Origin: Shewanella algae
GTDB taxonomy: Bacteria > Pseudomonadota > Gammaproteobacteria > Enterobacterales > Shewanellaceae
Length of the DNA stretch: 64,000 bases
NCBI RefSeq assembly: GCF_009183365.2
Contig: NZ_CP068230.1
Coordinates: 1,065,001 to 1,129,000 of the forward strand
Direction of reading: 5' to 3'
Under the pieces are notes generated by a model. That model did no database searches. It worked only from the letters and a program-made list of their open reading frames with translations, and was not told the DNA's origin. A program made the position numbers and the translations under genes. Positions 9,511-17,330 of the stretch are shown one piece after another. Each line of letters opens with the position of its first letter. Position 1 is the first letter of the stretch.

Positions 9511-9529
9511 AATCTGGCGAATCCCCGGC

Positions 9530-10324
9530 TCAGTTAAAGGTGTGCTCTTCTGCGGGGAATTGTCCCTGCTGAACTTCGTCGATATAGGCCTTCACGGCCT
9601 CACGGATTTCACCTGTCTGCTTAAGGTAGTTCTTGGAAAAGCGCGGGATATAGCCGCTGGATATCCCGAGTACATCGTGCATCACCAGAATTTGGCCATC
9701 AGTATCCTTGCCGGCCCCTATGCCGATCACTGGAATTTGCAGCGCTTCGGTTATCTGTTGTGCCAGCGAAGCCGGTACGCACTCGAGTACCAACAACTGG
9801 GCCCCGGCACCTTCCAGCGCCTTGGCCTCATCCAGGATCCGCTGGGCGTTGTCGGCATCGCGGCCCTGTACCTTGAAACCACCGAACACGTGCACTGATT
9901 GTGGCGTCAGTCCCAGGTGGGCGCAGACAGGAATGCCGCGCTCGGTCAACATGGAAACCGTTTCCAGCAACCATTGGCCACCTTCAATCTTGACCATGTT
10001 GGCACCGGCCTGCATCAGCTTGGTAGCATTGGTCATCGCCTGCTCGGGAGTGGCATAACTCATGAAGGGCAGGTCGGCCATCAACAAACTGCGGCTGATG
10101 CCGCGGCGAACACAACGGGTGTGATAGGCCATCTCCTCGACACTGACCGGCAAGGTATCATCGTGACCTTGCAGAACCATTCCCAATGAGTCTCCTACCA
10201 GCAGGACGTCTACACCTTCGCTGTCAAAAGCGGCGGCAAAACTGGCGTCATAAGCGGTCAGAGCGGTAAATTTTCTACCTTCCTGCTTGAATTTACGCAG
10301 GGTCGCTGTGGTGATTTTAGACAT
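9530..10324 (-). CDS. panB: 3-methyl-2-oxobutanoate hydroxymethyltransferase
   Basis: First committed enzyme of pantothenate synthesis. It adds a hydroxymethyl group from methylene-tetrahydrofolate to alpha-ketoisovalerate. Motifs include LTAYDASFA, VLLVGDSLGMVLQGHDDTLPV (metal-binding Asp), GANMVKIEGG, GLTPQSVHVFGG and IPVIGIGAGKDTDGQILV. The start is ATG 10324 (MSKITTATLRKFKQEG), which matches the family N-terminus; the longer frame to 10384 is unlikely. Length is 264 residues. panC follows and folK precedes it by 77 bp, which links folate and pantothenate synthesis in one transcription block. Confidence 0.96.
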   Translation of the reverse strand: MSKITTATLRKFKQEGRKFTALTAYDASFAAAFDSEGVDVLLVGDSLGMVLQGHDDTLPVSVEEMAYHTRCVRRGISRSLLMADLPFMSYATPEQAMTNATKLMQAGANMVKIEGGQWLLETVSMLTERGIPVCAHLGLTPQSVHVFGGFKVQGRDADNAQRILDEAKALEGAGAQLLVLECVPASLAQQITEALQIPVIGIGAGKDTDGQILVMHDVLGISSGYIPRFSKNYLKQTGEIREAVKAYIDEVQQGQFPAEEHTFN

Positions 10325-10401
10325 AATGCTCTTCTTATTAACCGAGTGAAGTGGTGTTATATGCCATGCGGCTTTGGACTGCAACGATCCGGCTCAGGTT
10401 C

Positions 10402-10890
10402 TCAGCCTGAGGGGTGGATCAGTTGCAGCGATTGGCGCATGGCATTGGTGATCAGCGTGGCTATGCCGGTGCCGCAGGGCAACACCAGCGAAGGATTGAG
10501 CTCTTCCAGTGGAATGAGGACAAACTCGCGGCTCTTGATGCCGTAGTGGGGCACTGTGAGCCTTGGGGTCTGTATCTGCTTATCGCCGTAGAGCAACAGG
10601 TCCAGATCCAGAGTTCTGGGGCCCCAGCGCACCAGGCGTTGTCGCCCTTGCTGCAACTCGATTTCCTGCAAGGCGTCAAGGAGTTCCAGCGGCGCCAGCT
10701 CGGTCTCGAAATAGGCCACCGCGTTGACATAGTCCGGCTGGGGAACATCGCCCATGGGAACCGAACGATAGTAGGATGAAACGCGAAAGCTGTCTTGCCG
10801 TGCCAGCTGCTGCAGCGCCAGGCAAGCACTGTCAAGCTGGCGCTCGGGAGAGTCCAGGTTGGCGCCCAGCGCCACATAGACTCCGGTCAT
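10402..10890 (-). CDS. folK: 2-amino-4-hydroxy-6-hydroxymethyldihydropteridine pyrophosphokinase
   Basis: Folate-pathway kinase (HPPK) that transfers pyrophosphate from ATP to the pterin alcohol. The start MTGVYVALGANLDSPERQL (ATG 10890) matches the family. The signature RWGPRTLDLDLLLYGD is intact, and so is VPHYGIKSREFVLIPLEEL. Length is 162 residues. The start codon lies 1 bp after the pcnB stop codon, which implies coupling. An open frame continues upstream through pcnB, but that extension has no homology to HPPK. Confidence 0.95.
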   Translation of the reverse strand: MTGVYVALGANLDSPERQLDSACLALQQLARQDSFRVSSYYRSVPMGDVPQPDYVNAVAYFETELAPLELLDALQEIELQQGRQRLVRWGPRTLDLDLLLYGDKQIQTPRLTVPHYGIKSREFVLIPLEELNPSLVLPCGTGIATLITNAMRQSLQLIHPSG

Positions 10891-10891
10891 C

Positions 10892-12310
10892 TTACTCGGC
10901 CGCCTGTGGTTTTTCGCTTGGGCGACGAGGCTTGCGGCGCCGGCGTTGATTGGCGTTACGGTTGCGGCTGCCGTTGGACTTACTGCCGCTGCGCACCAGC
11001 TGTTGCTTCTGCTCGTCATCAGACTCGACAAACTGTTGCCACCAACTGGCCTGCTTGGCCAGATTGCCGCCTTCGGCATTGGCTCTGAGCAGCAAGAGAT
11101 CGTAGGCGGCGCGGAACTTGGGATGTTCCATCAGTTTGAAGGCGCGGCCCCCTTGAGAGCGTTCAAAGCGCATCTGTAACTGCCAGATATCCCGCGCCGG
11201 AGTGCTGAAGCGGCGGGGAATGCTTACCGAACGGCACTGCTGTTCGAGCACATCGCCCATGGCGGCAAAGAAGGCATCATAGGGGCTGAGACCGCTCTCC
11301 AAGGCGATATCCTGGGCGCGGTTTTGCAGCGGATACCAGAGGAGTGCGGCATAGAAGAAGGCCGGAGTCACAGGCTTGTCTTCACCGACGCGCACATCTG
11401 TGTTGTGCATCATTTCGCTCAGCAGTCTGGCGGCCGGGCCCTTGGGGTCGTCCCGCAGCAGACTTTCCACCAGAGGGAAAATGGGCGCAAACAGTTGATA
11501 TTCGCGCATCATCTGATAGTTGTTCAGCGCCTTACCGGCGAAAAACAGCTTTAGCACTTCTTCATACATACGCGCCGCCGGAATATCTTTCAGCAGCGGA
11601 GCCAAACTCTTGATCGGGGCCGCAGTGCGTTTTTCGATGGACATCCCAAGCTTGGTGGCAAAGCGCACGGCCCGCAGCATACGCACCGGGTCTTCCCGAT
11701 AACGGGTCTCGGGATCGCCAATCAGTCGCAGGGTTCTGGCCTTAAGATCATGAATACCGCCGCCATAGCTGCGAATGGAGTAGTCGGCAATATTGTAATA
11801 GAGGGCGTTGACGGTAAAGTCGCGGCGCTCGGCGTCTTCATCTATGTCACCATAAACATTGTCGCGCAGCAGTCGTCCGGCCGAATTGACCTTGGAAATC
11901 TTCTCTTCGCTGTTGCCGTGGTGGCCGCGGAAGGTCGCCACTTCAATAACATCCCGGCCAAAGACGATATGGGCCAGGCGGAAACGACGGCCAACCAGGC
12001 GGCAGTTGCGAAACAGCTTCTTGATCTCTTCCGGAGTGGCATTGGTGACCACGTCAAAGTCTTTCGGCTCCAGTCCCAGCAGCAGATCGCGTACGCCGCC
12101 ACCAACCAGATAGGCGTGAAAGCCAGACTTATGCAGGCGGTACAAAACCTTGAGCGCATTCTCGCTAATCTGTCTGCGGGAAATGCTGTGGCCATCGCGC
12201 GGGATAACCTCCAGGCTCAAACCTGTGTCTGTGTTGTCTTCTTGTTGAGCCTTGGCTGTCTGACCATCGTCAAACAACTGCTTACAAAACTGACTGATAC
12301 GGCGAAAAAT
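10892..12310 (-). CDS. pcnB: Poly(A) polymerase I, probable AUU start
   Basis: Adds 3' poly(A) tails to RNAs, promoting their decay. The nucleotidyltransferase core is visible: YLVGGGVRDLLLGLEPKDFDVVTNATPEEI, then RRDFTVNALYYN and the RNA-binding region EDPVRMLRAVRFATKLGM. The C-terminus is basic (RRRRKPRRPSEK). Conventional calling would start at TTG 12277, but the same frame extends 11 codons upstream as (I)FRRISQFCKQ. That aligns with E. coli (M)FTRVANFCRK and begins at ATT 12310 behind GAGGT, five bases away. E. coli pcnB is known to use AUU. With this start the protein has 472 residues. It sits between gluQ and folK, as in E. coli. Confidence 0.9.
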   Translation of the reverse strand: MFRRISQFCKQLFDDGQTAKAQQEDNTDTGLSLEVIPRDGHSISRRQISENALKVLYRLHKSGFHAYLVGGGVRDLLLGLEPKDFDVVTNATPEEIKKLFRNCRLVGRRFRLAHIVFGRDVIEVATFRGHHGNSEEKISKVNSAGRLLRDNVYGDIDEDAERRDFTVNALYYNIADYSIRSYGGGIHDLKARTLRLIGDPETRYREDPVRMLRAVRFATKLGMSIEKRTAAPIKSLAPLLKDIPAARMYEEVLKLFFAGKALNNYQMMREYQLFAPIFPLVESLLRDDPKGPAARLLSEMMHNTDVRVGEDKPVTPAFFYAALLWYPLQNRAQDIALESGLSPYDAFFAAMGDVLEQQCRSVSIPRRFSTPARDIWQLQMRFERSQGGRAFKLMEHPKFRAAYDLLLLRANAEGGNLAKQASWWQQFVESDDEQKQQLVRSGSKSNGSRNRNANQRRRRKPRRPSEKPQAAE

Positions 12311-12390
12311 GGGACACCTCGGAACGTTAACGCAAAATAAGGGTTAAAAACTGGCGGCTATGATATACCAAATAGCAGGCGATGAGTATA

Positions 12391-13260
12391 TCAGCGGACG
12401 ATGAGGATCTCTGTCTGCTTGGGAATGCTGTCTGGATCAAACTGAGCCACCGCCTGGGCCAACATCTGAGTCACATCGGCTTGGGGCGTGACAGCCGCCT
12501 GGCCGAGAAACTCGAGTGCCGCCAGCAGCGCCGGCTGTGGATGGCGTTTATCCACCGGTGTGGCATGGTTTTGCTTGGAAAGCTTGAGCCCTGCCTGGGT
12601 GCTGGCCAGCGGCAGATGAAAAAAGCCCGGTTCCTGAAATCCGAATTGGCGAAACAGGCTTATCTGTCGGCAACTGGCCTCCAAGAGATCGGCGCCGCGG
12701 ACTATCTCAGTGATGCCCTGAAAGGCGTCGTCCAGTACCACCGCCAGTTGATAGGCGTACAGACCATCGCTGCGCTTGATAATAAAGTCTTCTGCGGCGA
12801 AGGCTGGGTCGACACAGACTTTACCCAGATGGCCATCGATAAACCGGGCAACCGCCAGTTGGTTGTGAATGCGAATGGCACCTTGCTTGAGTTGCAACTC
12901 CCTGCAGCGGCCGTCGTAAACACCACCTCTTTGCTGGATCTGCTTGCGGGTGCACTGACAGTAGTAGGCCTGATTGGATCTCAATAAGGCATCAATATGT
13001 TGCTGATAGTCCTGCAGACGCCGACTCTGGTACAGCACTTCGCCATCCCAGTGCAAGCCGAAGGCTTCCAGGGTGCGCATTATGTCATCGGCTGCGCCGC
13101 GGACTTCTCTCGGGGGGTCGATATCTTCTATTCGCAGCAACCACTGCCCTTGCTTTGAGCGGGCGCGTAGATAACTGCCGAGGGCGGCAACAAGAGAGCC
13201 GAAATGCAAAGAGCCTGAAGGCGAGGGGGCGAAACGGCCTATGTAGGAAGTGTTGTTCAT
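12391..13260 (-). CDS. gluQ: Glutamyl-Q tRNA(Asp) synthetase
   Basis: Truncated class I synthetase paralogue of GltX lacking the anticodon-binding domain. It glutamylates queuosine at position 34 of tRNA-Asp. It shows the HIGH-type motif SGSLHFGSLVAALGSYL, a zinc site formed by YYCQCT and YDGRC, the IDDAF-like segment VVLDDAFQGITEIVRGADL, and a KMSKS-like KLSKQNHA. ATG 13260 (MNNTSYIGRFAPSPSG) is chosen because upstream codons read through the dksA terminator and dksA. 289 residues. It is directly downstream of dksA, the usual gammaproteobacterial arrangement. Confidence 0.93.
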   Translation of the reverse strand: MNNTSYIGRFAPSPSGSLHFGSLVAALGSYLRARSKQGQWLLRIEDIDPPREVRGAADDIMRTLEAFGLHWDGEVLYQSRRLQDYQQHIDALLRSNQAYYCQCTRKQIQQRGGVYDGRCRELQLKQGAIRIHNQLAVARFIDGHLGKVCVDPAFAAEDFIIKRSDGLYAYQLAVVLDDAFQGITEIVRGADLLEASCRQISLFRQFGFQEPGFFHLPLASTQAGLKLSKQNHATPVDKRHPQPALLAALEFLGQAAVTPQADVTQMLAQAVAQFDPDSIPKQTEILIVR

Positions 13261-13274
13261 CAAGGGCTGAGTGA

Positions 13275-13312
13275 CAAAAAAACGCGGGGCCAGTGTAACA
13301 CTTGGCCCCGCG
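13275..13312 (-). terminator. Terminator/attenuator between dksA and gluQ
   Basis: A GC-rich stem CGCGGGGCCA / TGGCCCCGCG is followed on the minus strand by seven Ts. It lies 15 bp past the dksA stop codon and immediately before gluQ, so transcription into gluQ-pcnB-folK-pan would depend on readthrough or on an internal promoter. Confidence 0.85.
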
Positions 13313-13327
13313 CTGCGGCAGATTAGA

Positions 13328-13771
13328 TTAACCTGCCATCTGTTTTTCTTTGATCTCTGCCAGCGTTTTGCAGTCGATACACAGATCGGCTGTCGGTCTG
13401 GCTTCCAGACGACGGATGCCGATTTCGACGCCGCAGGATTCGCAGAAACCGAAGTCATCTTCTTCAATTTTCTGCAGTGTCTTTTCGATCTTCTTGATCA
13501 GCTTACGTTCGCGGTCGCGGGCGCGCAGTTCGAGGCTGAACTCTTCTTCCTGGGCGGCACGGTCAACCGGATCCGGGAAGTTTGCAGCTTCATCCTGCAT
13601 ATGGGTAAGAGTGCGATCCACCTCTTGACGCAACTGATTCCTCCATGCTTCAAGAATGGTCTTGAAGTGGCTCAGTTGTTGTGAGTTCATGTACTCCTCA
13701 CCGGGTTTTTCCTGGTAAGGGTCTACACCAGCGATAGCGAGTACACCAAGTTTTTTAGTGCCTTCAGGCAT
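13328..13771 (-). CDS. dksA: RNA polymerase-binding transcription factor DksA
   Basis: 147-residue factor that binds the RNA polymerase secondary channel and, with ppGpp, reprogrammes rRNA and amino-acid promoters. It shows the coiled-coil region with the tip DPVDRAAQEEEF (the acidic residues that reach the active centre) and the four-cysteine zinc finger CESC...CIDC. The N-terminus MPEGTKKLGVLAIAGVDPYQEKPGEEYM is typical. Start ATG 13771 has a GGAG site; the 12-codon upstream extension is not conserved. Confidence 0.97.
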   Translation of the reverse strand: MPEGTKKLGVLAIAGVDPYQEKPGEEYMNSQQLSHFKTILEAWRNQLRQEVDRTLTHMQDEAANFPDPVDRAAQEEEFSLELRARDRERKLIKKIEKTLQKIEEDDFGFCESCGVEIGIRRLEARPTADLCIDCKTLAEIKEKQMAG

Positions 13772-13921
13772 AACGCATCTCCTGTTTCCATTTGCGTCGT
13801 AGGGCATTCTTATGAACGGCCGCTATCTATATCAGAATCTCTCTACCTAGGCAAATATTTCGATTTACTTATTGCTAATTATTTGAATATGTCTGCTAAA
13901 CCCGATTAAATCAACTTTTTA

Positions 13922-14644
13922 TCACTTTTTGGGGCTTGTCTGACGAACAAATTCGAGCCTTGATTCCACCCAGAAGCCTTCAGGTGAAAGGCTTGTGGCA
14001 TAGGCCAGTACTTCGACCCCGGCATCTATGGCTTCGTTCAATAAGTCGGCATATTTTGAATCTATATGGCGGGCCGCTGATACGGTTTTTATCCCTGTAT
14101 GTTGCACTAAAAACACCAATACCCCACGTTGGCCACTTTTGACCACTGACATCAGTTCCCGCAAGTGTTTTTGACCACGGCTGGTGACAGCATCGGGAAA
14201 GTAACCATGACCCTCTTCCAAGAGTGTGGTGTTCTTCACTTCGATATAGCAATCAGCCTCTGCCCCTTCGCTGAGAAAGATATCGATACGGCTGTTTTCA
14301 TCACCGTACTTCACTTCCCGCTTGAGGTTTTGGTACCCCTGCAGTTCCTTGATGACACCCGTTTGGATCCCTTCCTCTACCAGAGCGTTGGCCCGCCCTG
14401 TGTTGACACCGATCAGGTCGCCTTCAGGGGTTTGCATCAGCTCCCAGGTGTGGGCGTATTTACGCTTGGGATTGTCCGAACAGGAGAACCAAACCCGCTC
14501 GCCGGGGAACTGGCAGTTCTTCATTGAACCCGTATTGGGGCAGTGCAGGGTAATCTCAGTGCCATCATCCAGCCTGACATCGGCCAGAAAGCGTTTATAC
14601 CTTTGGATCAAAATGCCGGATTGCAGTGGCGGGATAAACTCCAT
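13922..14644 (-). CDS. sfsA: DNA/RNA nuclease SfsA family protein
   Basis: Cytoplasmic SfsA, first noted in E. coli as a stimulator of maltose genes and assigned nuclease activity in the family. The N-terminus MEFIPPLQSGILIQRYKRFLADV and the block LHCPNTGSMKNCQFPGERVWFS match E. coli SfsA. The PD-(D/E)XK-like residues lie in RIDIFLS...CYIEVKNTTLLEEG. Two ATGs (14650 and 14644) are possible; the second is preferred because AGGGAG lies six bases before it and it aligns with the family start. 240 residues. It sits upstream of dksA, as in E. coli. Confidence 0.93.
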   Translation of the reverse strand: MEFIPPLQSGILIQRYKRFLADVRLDDGTEITLHCPNTGSMKNCQFPGERVWFSCSDNPKRKYAHTWELMQTPEGDLIGVNTGRANALVEEGIQTGVIKELQGYQNLKREVKYGDENSRIDIFLSEGAEADCYIEVKNTTLLEEGHGYFPDAVTSRGQKHLRELMSVVKSGQRGVLVFLVQHTGIKTVSAARHIDSKYADLLNEAIDAGVEVLAYATSLSPEGFWVESRLEFVRQTSPKK

Positions 14645-14806
14645 CCCCATCTCCCTGAAGTTGTTGAAAACCCCAAAGCCTAGCAGGCTTTACAGTTGGC
14701 AACAATTCTCATTCGGCGCGGGGCTTCAAGTGCCGGGCAGGAATGCAGTACACTGGGACCAATTGTGGCGCGAAGGCGCTCACTGCATAAAGAAGAAGGA
14801 ATCGAA

Positions 14807-16084
14807 ATGAGTCAATCCATGAAGATAGTGCTGACCCATGAGGCCCCTGCGGCCCATTGGGGCAAAGCCGATGTAACCTACAATGCTGAGCAGGCTCAGA
14901 TCCACCTGCAGGGAAACGATGTTCTGCGGCAAATCCAGATGGCCGCCCGCAAGCTGCGTAACCAGGGGATCAATCAAGTGTCTTTGGTGGGAGAGGGGTG
15001 GGACCTCAACAGTCAGTGGGCCTTTGCCCAGGGCTTTGTCACTGCCAAAGGCGGACATGAGATCCAGTGGGCCGGTGATGAGGCACTCAAGGGCGCGCTG
15101 ACCAGCAGGGCTTACAGCGCATCGTTTGCCCGCAGTCTTATCAATGAAACCCCGGAAAACCTGCCACCACTGAAACTGGCGCAGCAGGCGGCCAATTGGC
15201 TGGCCGAACTCGGCGGTGACAAGGTCAGCTACCGGATAGTTGAAGGGGAAGCCTTGTTGCAGGAGCAGTGGATAGGCATTCATGCGGTTGGCCGCGGCAG
15301 CGAAAGGCCACCTGCGTTGCTGGAACTGGACTTCAACCCTCTGGGTGAAGATGCTCCCGTGTCCGTCGCGCTGGTAGGTAAGGGGATCACCTTTGACTCA
15401 GGCGGTTACAGCATCAAGGCTTCCGAAGGCATGCTGGGCATGAAGGCGGATATGGGCGGCGCGGCAACTGTTACTGCGGCGCTGGGGCTGGCGATTCAGA
15501 ACGGTCTCGACAAGCGGGTCAAACTCTACCTCTGCTGCGCCGAGAACCTGATCAGTGGTCGTGCCTATAAGCTGGGAGACATACTGACCTACAAGAACGG
15601 CACCACGGTTGAAGTGGTCAATACCGATGCCGAGGGACGCCTGGTGCTGGCCGATGGTCTGCAGGCCGCCTGCGCCAGCGGTGCGACTCGGGTTATCGAT
15701 GCCGCCACCCTGACCGGCGCCGCCGTGATGGCCGTTGGCCGCAACTATAACGCCATCTTCTCCCCCAGCCAGCCACTGCTGGCGTTGACACAGCAAAAGG
15801 CGGCTCTAGTGGCCGAAAATGTTTGGCCTTTGCCGCTGGAGCCTTGGCATAAAGAGATGTGCCCTTCTGCCTATGCCGATACCGCCAACAGCCGCCCGGT
15901 AAAAGGTGGCGGCGCCGGTGGCGCTTCCAATGCTGCCGGTTTCCTGTGGCGTTTTGTCAATGAAGGTGTGGATTGGCTGCATATCGATCTGGCCGCCGCA
16001 TTTGAAGACAATGCTTCAGCCCTTTGGGCTGCAGGCGCCACGACTCATGGTATGTTGACCATAGCCGAACTGTTGGCGGACTGA
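14807..16084 (+). CDS. pepB: Peptidase B, M17 aminopeptidase
   Basis: Leucyl-aminopeptidase family cytoplasmic enzyme with two metal ions. The C-terminal catalytic domain has GKGITFDSGGYSIKASEGMLGMKADMGGAATV (metal ligands Lys, Asp, Asp) and the M17 signature NTDAEGRLVLADGL. Similarity along its length, including the N-terminal WGKADVTYN and VGRGSERPP segments, is to E. coli PepB rather than PepA. Start ATG 14807 (MSQSMKIVLT) has an AGAAGGA site. 425 residues. In E. coli pepB lies elsewhere (isc region), so its place beside sfsA is a lineage-specific arrangement. A terminator follows. Confidence 0.93.
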   Translation: MSQSMKIVLTHEAPAAHWGKADVTYNAEQAQIHLQGNDVLRQIQMAARKLRNQGINQVSLVGEGWDLNSQWAFAQGFVTAKGGHEIQWAGDEALKGALTSRAYSASFARSLINETPENLPPLKLAQQAANWLAELGGDKVSYRIVEGEALLQEQWIGIHAVGRGSERPPALLELDFNPLGEDAPVSVALVGKGITFDSGGYSIKASEGMLGMKADMGGAATVTAALGLAIQNGLDKRVKLYLCCAENLISGRAYKLGDILTYKNGTTVEVVNTDAEGRLVLADGLQAACASGATRVIDAATLTGAAVMAVGRNYNAIFSPSQPLLALTQQKAALVAENVWPLPLEPWHKEMCPSAYADTANSRPVKGGGAGGASNAAGFLWRFVNEGVDWLHIDLAAAFEDNASALWAAGATTHGMLTIAELLAD

Positions 16085-16109
16085 GTCATAGGGAATTAAC
16101 GCCCAAACC

Positions 16110-16136
16110 AAGCCGCCCACTGGGCGGCTTTTTTTA
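16110..16136 (+). terminator. Rho-independent terminator after pepB
   Basis: Stem AAGCCGCCC-ACT-GGGCGGCTT followed by seven to eight Ts, 26 bp past the pepB stop codon. Confidence 0.9.
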
Positions 16137-16178
16137 ATGCCGGTGTATCGCTATTTTTTCAACAAAGGGAAGTGCAGG

Positions 16179-16637
16179 ATGAAGTTACGCAAGGCAAGAA
16201 AGGAAGACGCACAAACTGCCTGGGATATCCGTAATCTGGCTATTCAGGCCGGTTGCCAGGGGTTTTACACAAAGGCAGAGCTCAGAATTTGGACCCAAGG
16301 CGAGATGCCCTCTGTCTTTATCACCATGGTGGAGAGAGACTTTTATCTAATCGAACATCAGGGAAAAATACTGGCGACCGGCATGCTGGATAGCGACCGA
16401 ATTGAAGCCCTGTTCGTGCATCCACAAGCCATGGGCCAAGGGCTCGGGCGTGACTTGCTCGCTCATCTCGAGTCTTTGGCGCGTGAAAGAGGCGTGACCG
16501 CGCTGACGCTGGAGTCTACCCTCAATGCCGCCGACTTCTATCGTAGCTGTGGCTTTTGCGGTGAGGGGATAAGCCAATATCACTCCCCAAGAGGTATAGT
16601 GCTCGACTGCGTGGTGATGCACAAGGCGCTTAAGTGA
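16179..16637 (+). CDS. GNAT family N-acetyltransferase
   Basis: 152-residue Gcn5-related acetyltransferase. The acetyl-CoA pyrophosphate loop is in FVHPQAMGQGLGRDLLAHLES (Q-x-x-G-x-G). LTLESTLNAADFYRSCGFCGEG is the usual C-terminal strand and Tyr region. The substrate cannot be inferred. Start ATG 16179 (MKLRKARKEDAQTAW) has AAGGGA eight bases upstream; the longer frame at 16137 starts inside the pepB terminator. It ends 1 bp from the convergent thpR gene. Confidence 0.85.
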   Translation: MKLRKARKEDAQTAWDIRNLAIQAGCQGFYTKAELRIWTQGEMPSVFITMVERDFYLIEHQGKILATGMLDSDRIEALFVHPQAMGQGLGRDLLAHLESLARERGVTALTLESTLNAADFYRSCGFCGEGISQYHSPRGIVLDCVVMHKALK

Positions 16638-16638
16638 T

Positions 16639-17187
16639 TCAGTCGCTTAACGGCCAACTGGCCAATATCCGGTACTCGACGCCGGTTGGAGTACTCAAAG
16701 ACTCGTAGAGTTGCAGCTCGCTTGGCGTTAAATCGAGCGTTGGAATATGTTCGAGTTTCGGTAGGTTGCCGGCCCTTCGCATCAAGGTGATATGGGGTCG
16801 GTAATCATATTCGCTGTTATGCAGCCCAAGGTTTGTCGCCAGTTGTTGCGCCGCCCCGGCGAGCGCCATTAGTGCCGGATCTTCGGCTGTGCCGGCCAGG
16901 CAGAGTATTTTCGGCCCGGGCCAGAAACAGAGATGCTCGAGCCGCACCCGAAAGCGTTTCAAGGGTAAGCCGGGAATGGCAGCGAGTAAATCCCTATGCT
17001 GTTCTGCCGTCACCTGGCCGAGAAACGCCAGGGTAAGGTGCAGATTGGCCTCTGTCACTTTTTTGAGACCGGGGGCTGACGGTTCATCAGCTTGTTCACA
17101 TGCTTGCTGCAACGTCAGCAAGCTTGATCTTTCTGCCGTGGTTGGCGCAAATCCCAGAAATAGCCTTTTAGGCGTAATTGAGCTCAT
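16639..17187 (-). CDS. thpR: RNA 2',3'-cyclic phosphodiesterase (2H family, ThpR/LigT)
   Basis: 182-residue 2H phosphoesterase. Both catalytic H-x-T-x motifs are present: HLTLAFLG near residue 49 and HITLMRRAG near residue 129. E. coli ThpR opens 2',3'-cyclic phosphate RNA ends and ligates tRNA halves in vitro. The start is ATG 17187 (MSSITPKRLFLGFAP). In E. coli thpR lies between sfsA and hrpB; the same neighbours occur here, with pepB, a GNAT gene and a cyclic-di-GMP gene intervening. One copy of the 38-bp upstream motif lies 43-80 bp before the start. Confidence 0.9.
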   Translation of the reverse strand: MSSITPKRLFLGFAPTTAERSSLLTLQQACEQADEPSAPGLKKVTEANLHLTLAFLGQVTAEQHRDLLAAIPGLPLKRFRVRLEHLCFWPGPKILCLAGTAEDPALMALAGAAQQLATNLGLHNSEYDYRPHITLMRRAGNLPKLEHIPTLDLTPSELQLYESLSTPTGVEYRILASWPLSD

Positions 17188-17229
17188 TTTTCGTTCCCGG
17201 TTAAGACCTTGGCCTATACTGTGACTTGT

Positions 17230-17267
17230 ACCATTGTACACAGGAGTCGATTCACTCGGTGAGAATG
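17230..17267 (-). promoter_or_regulatory. Copy 1 of a 38-bp intergenic motif, upstream of thpR
   Basis: On the plus strand it contains CACAGGAGT, then TTCACTCGGTGAGAATG. Read towards thpR, the motif ends at a TACAAG -10-like hexamer (17225-17230). Copies 2 and 3 stand at the same kind of position before the glycerophosphodiesterase and ZntB-like genes. Copies 1 and 2 agree at 29 of 38 positions by eye. Function unknown. Confidence 0.6.
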
Positions 17268-17330
17268 AAAAGCAATGGTATCGGATGGATTCTTTGGATC
17301 AAAAAACAGTCGTAAGGAAATGACCCCATT

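Noticed and set aside
10402..11079. Long N-terminal extension of folK reading through the pcnB end
   Set aside because: The extension is antisense-like in composition and out of frame with pcnB; the conserved HPPK start is at 10890.
13350..13628. Long plus-strand frames over dksA, sfsA and other minus genes
   Set aside because: Shadow frames of strongly conserved genes on the other strand.
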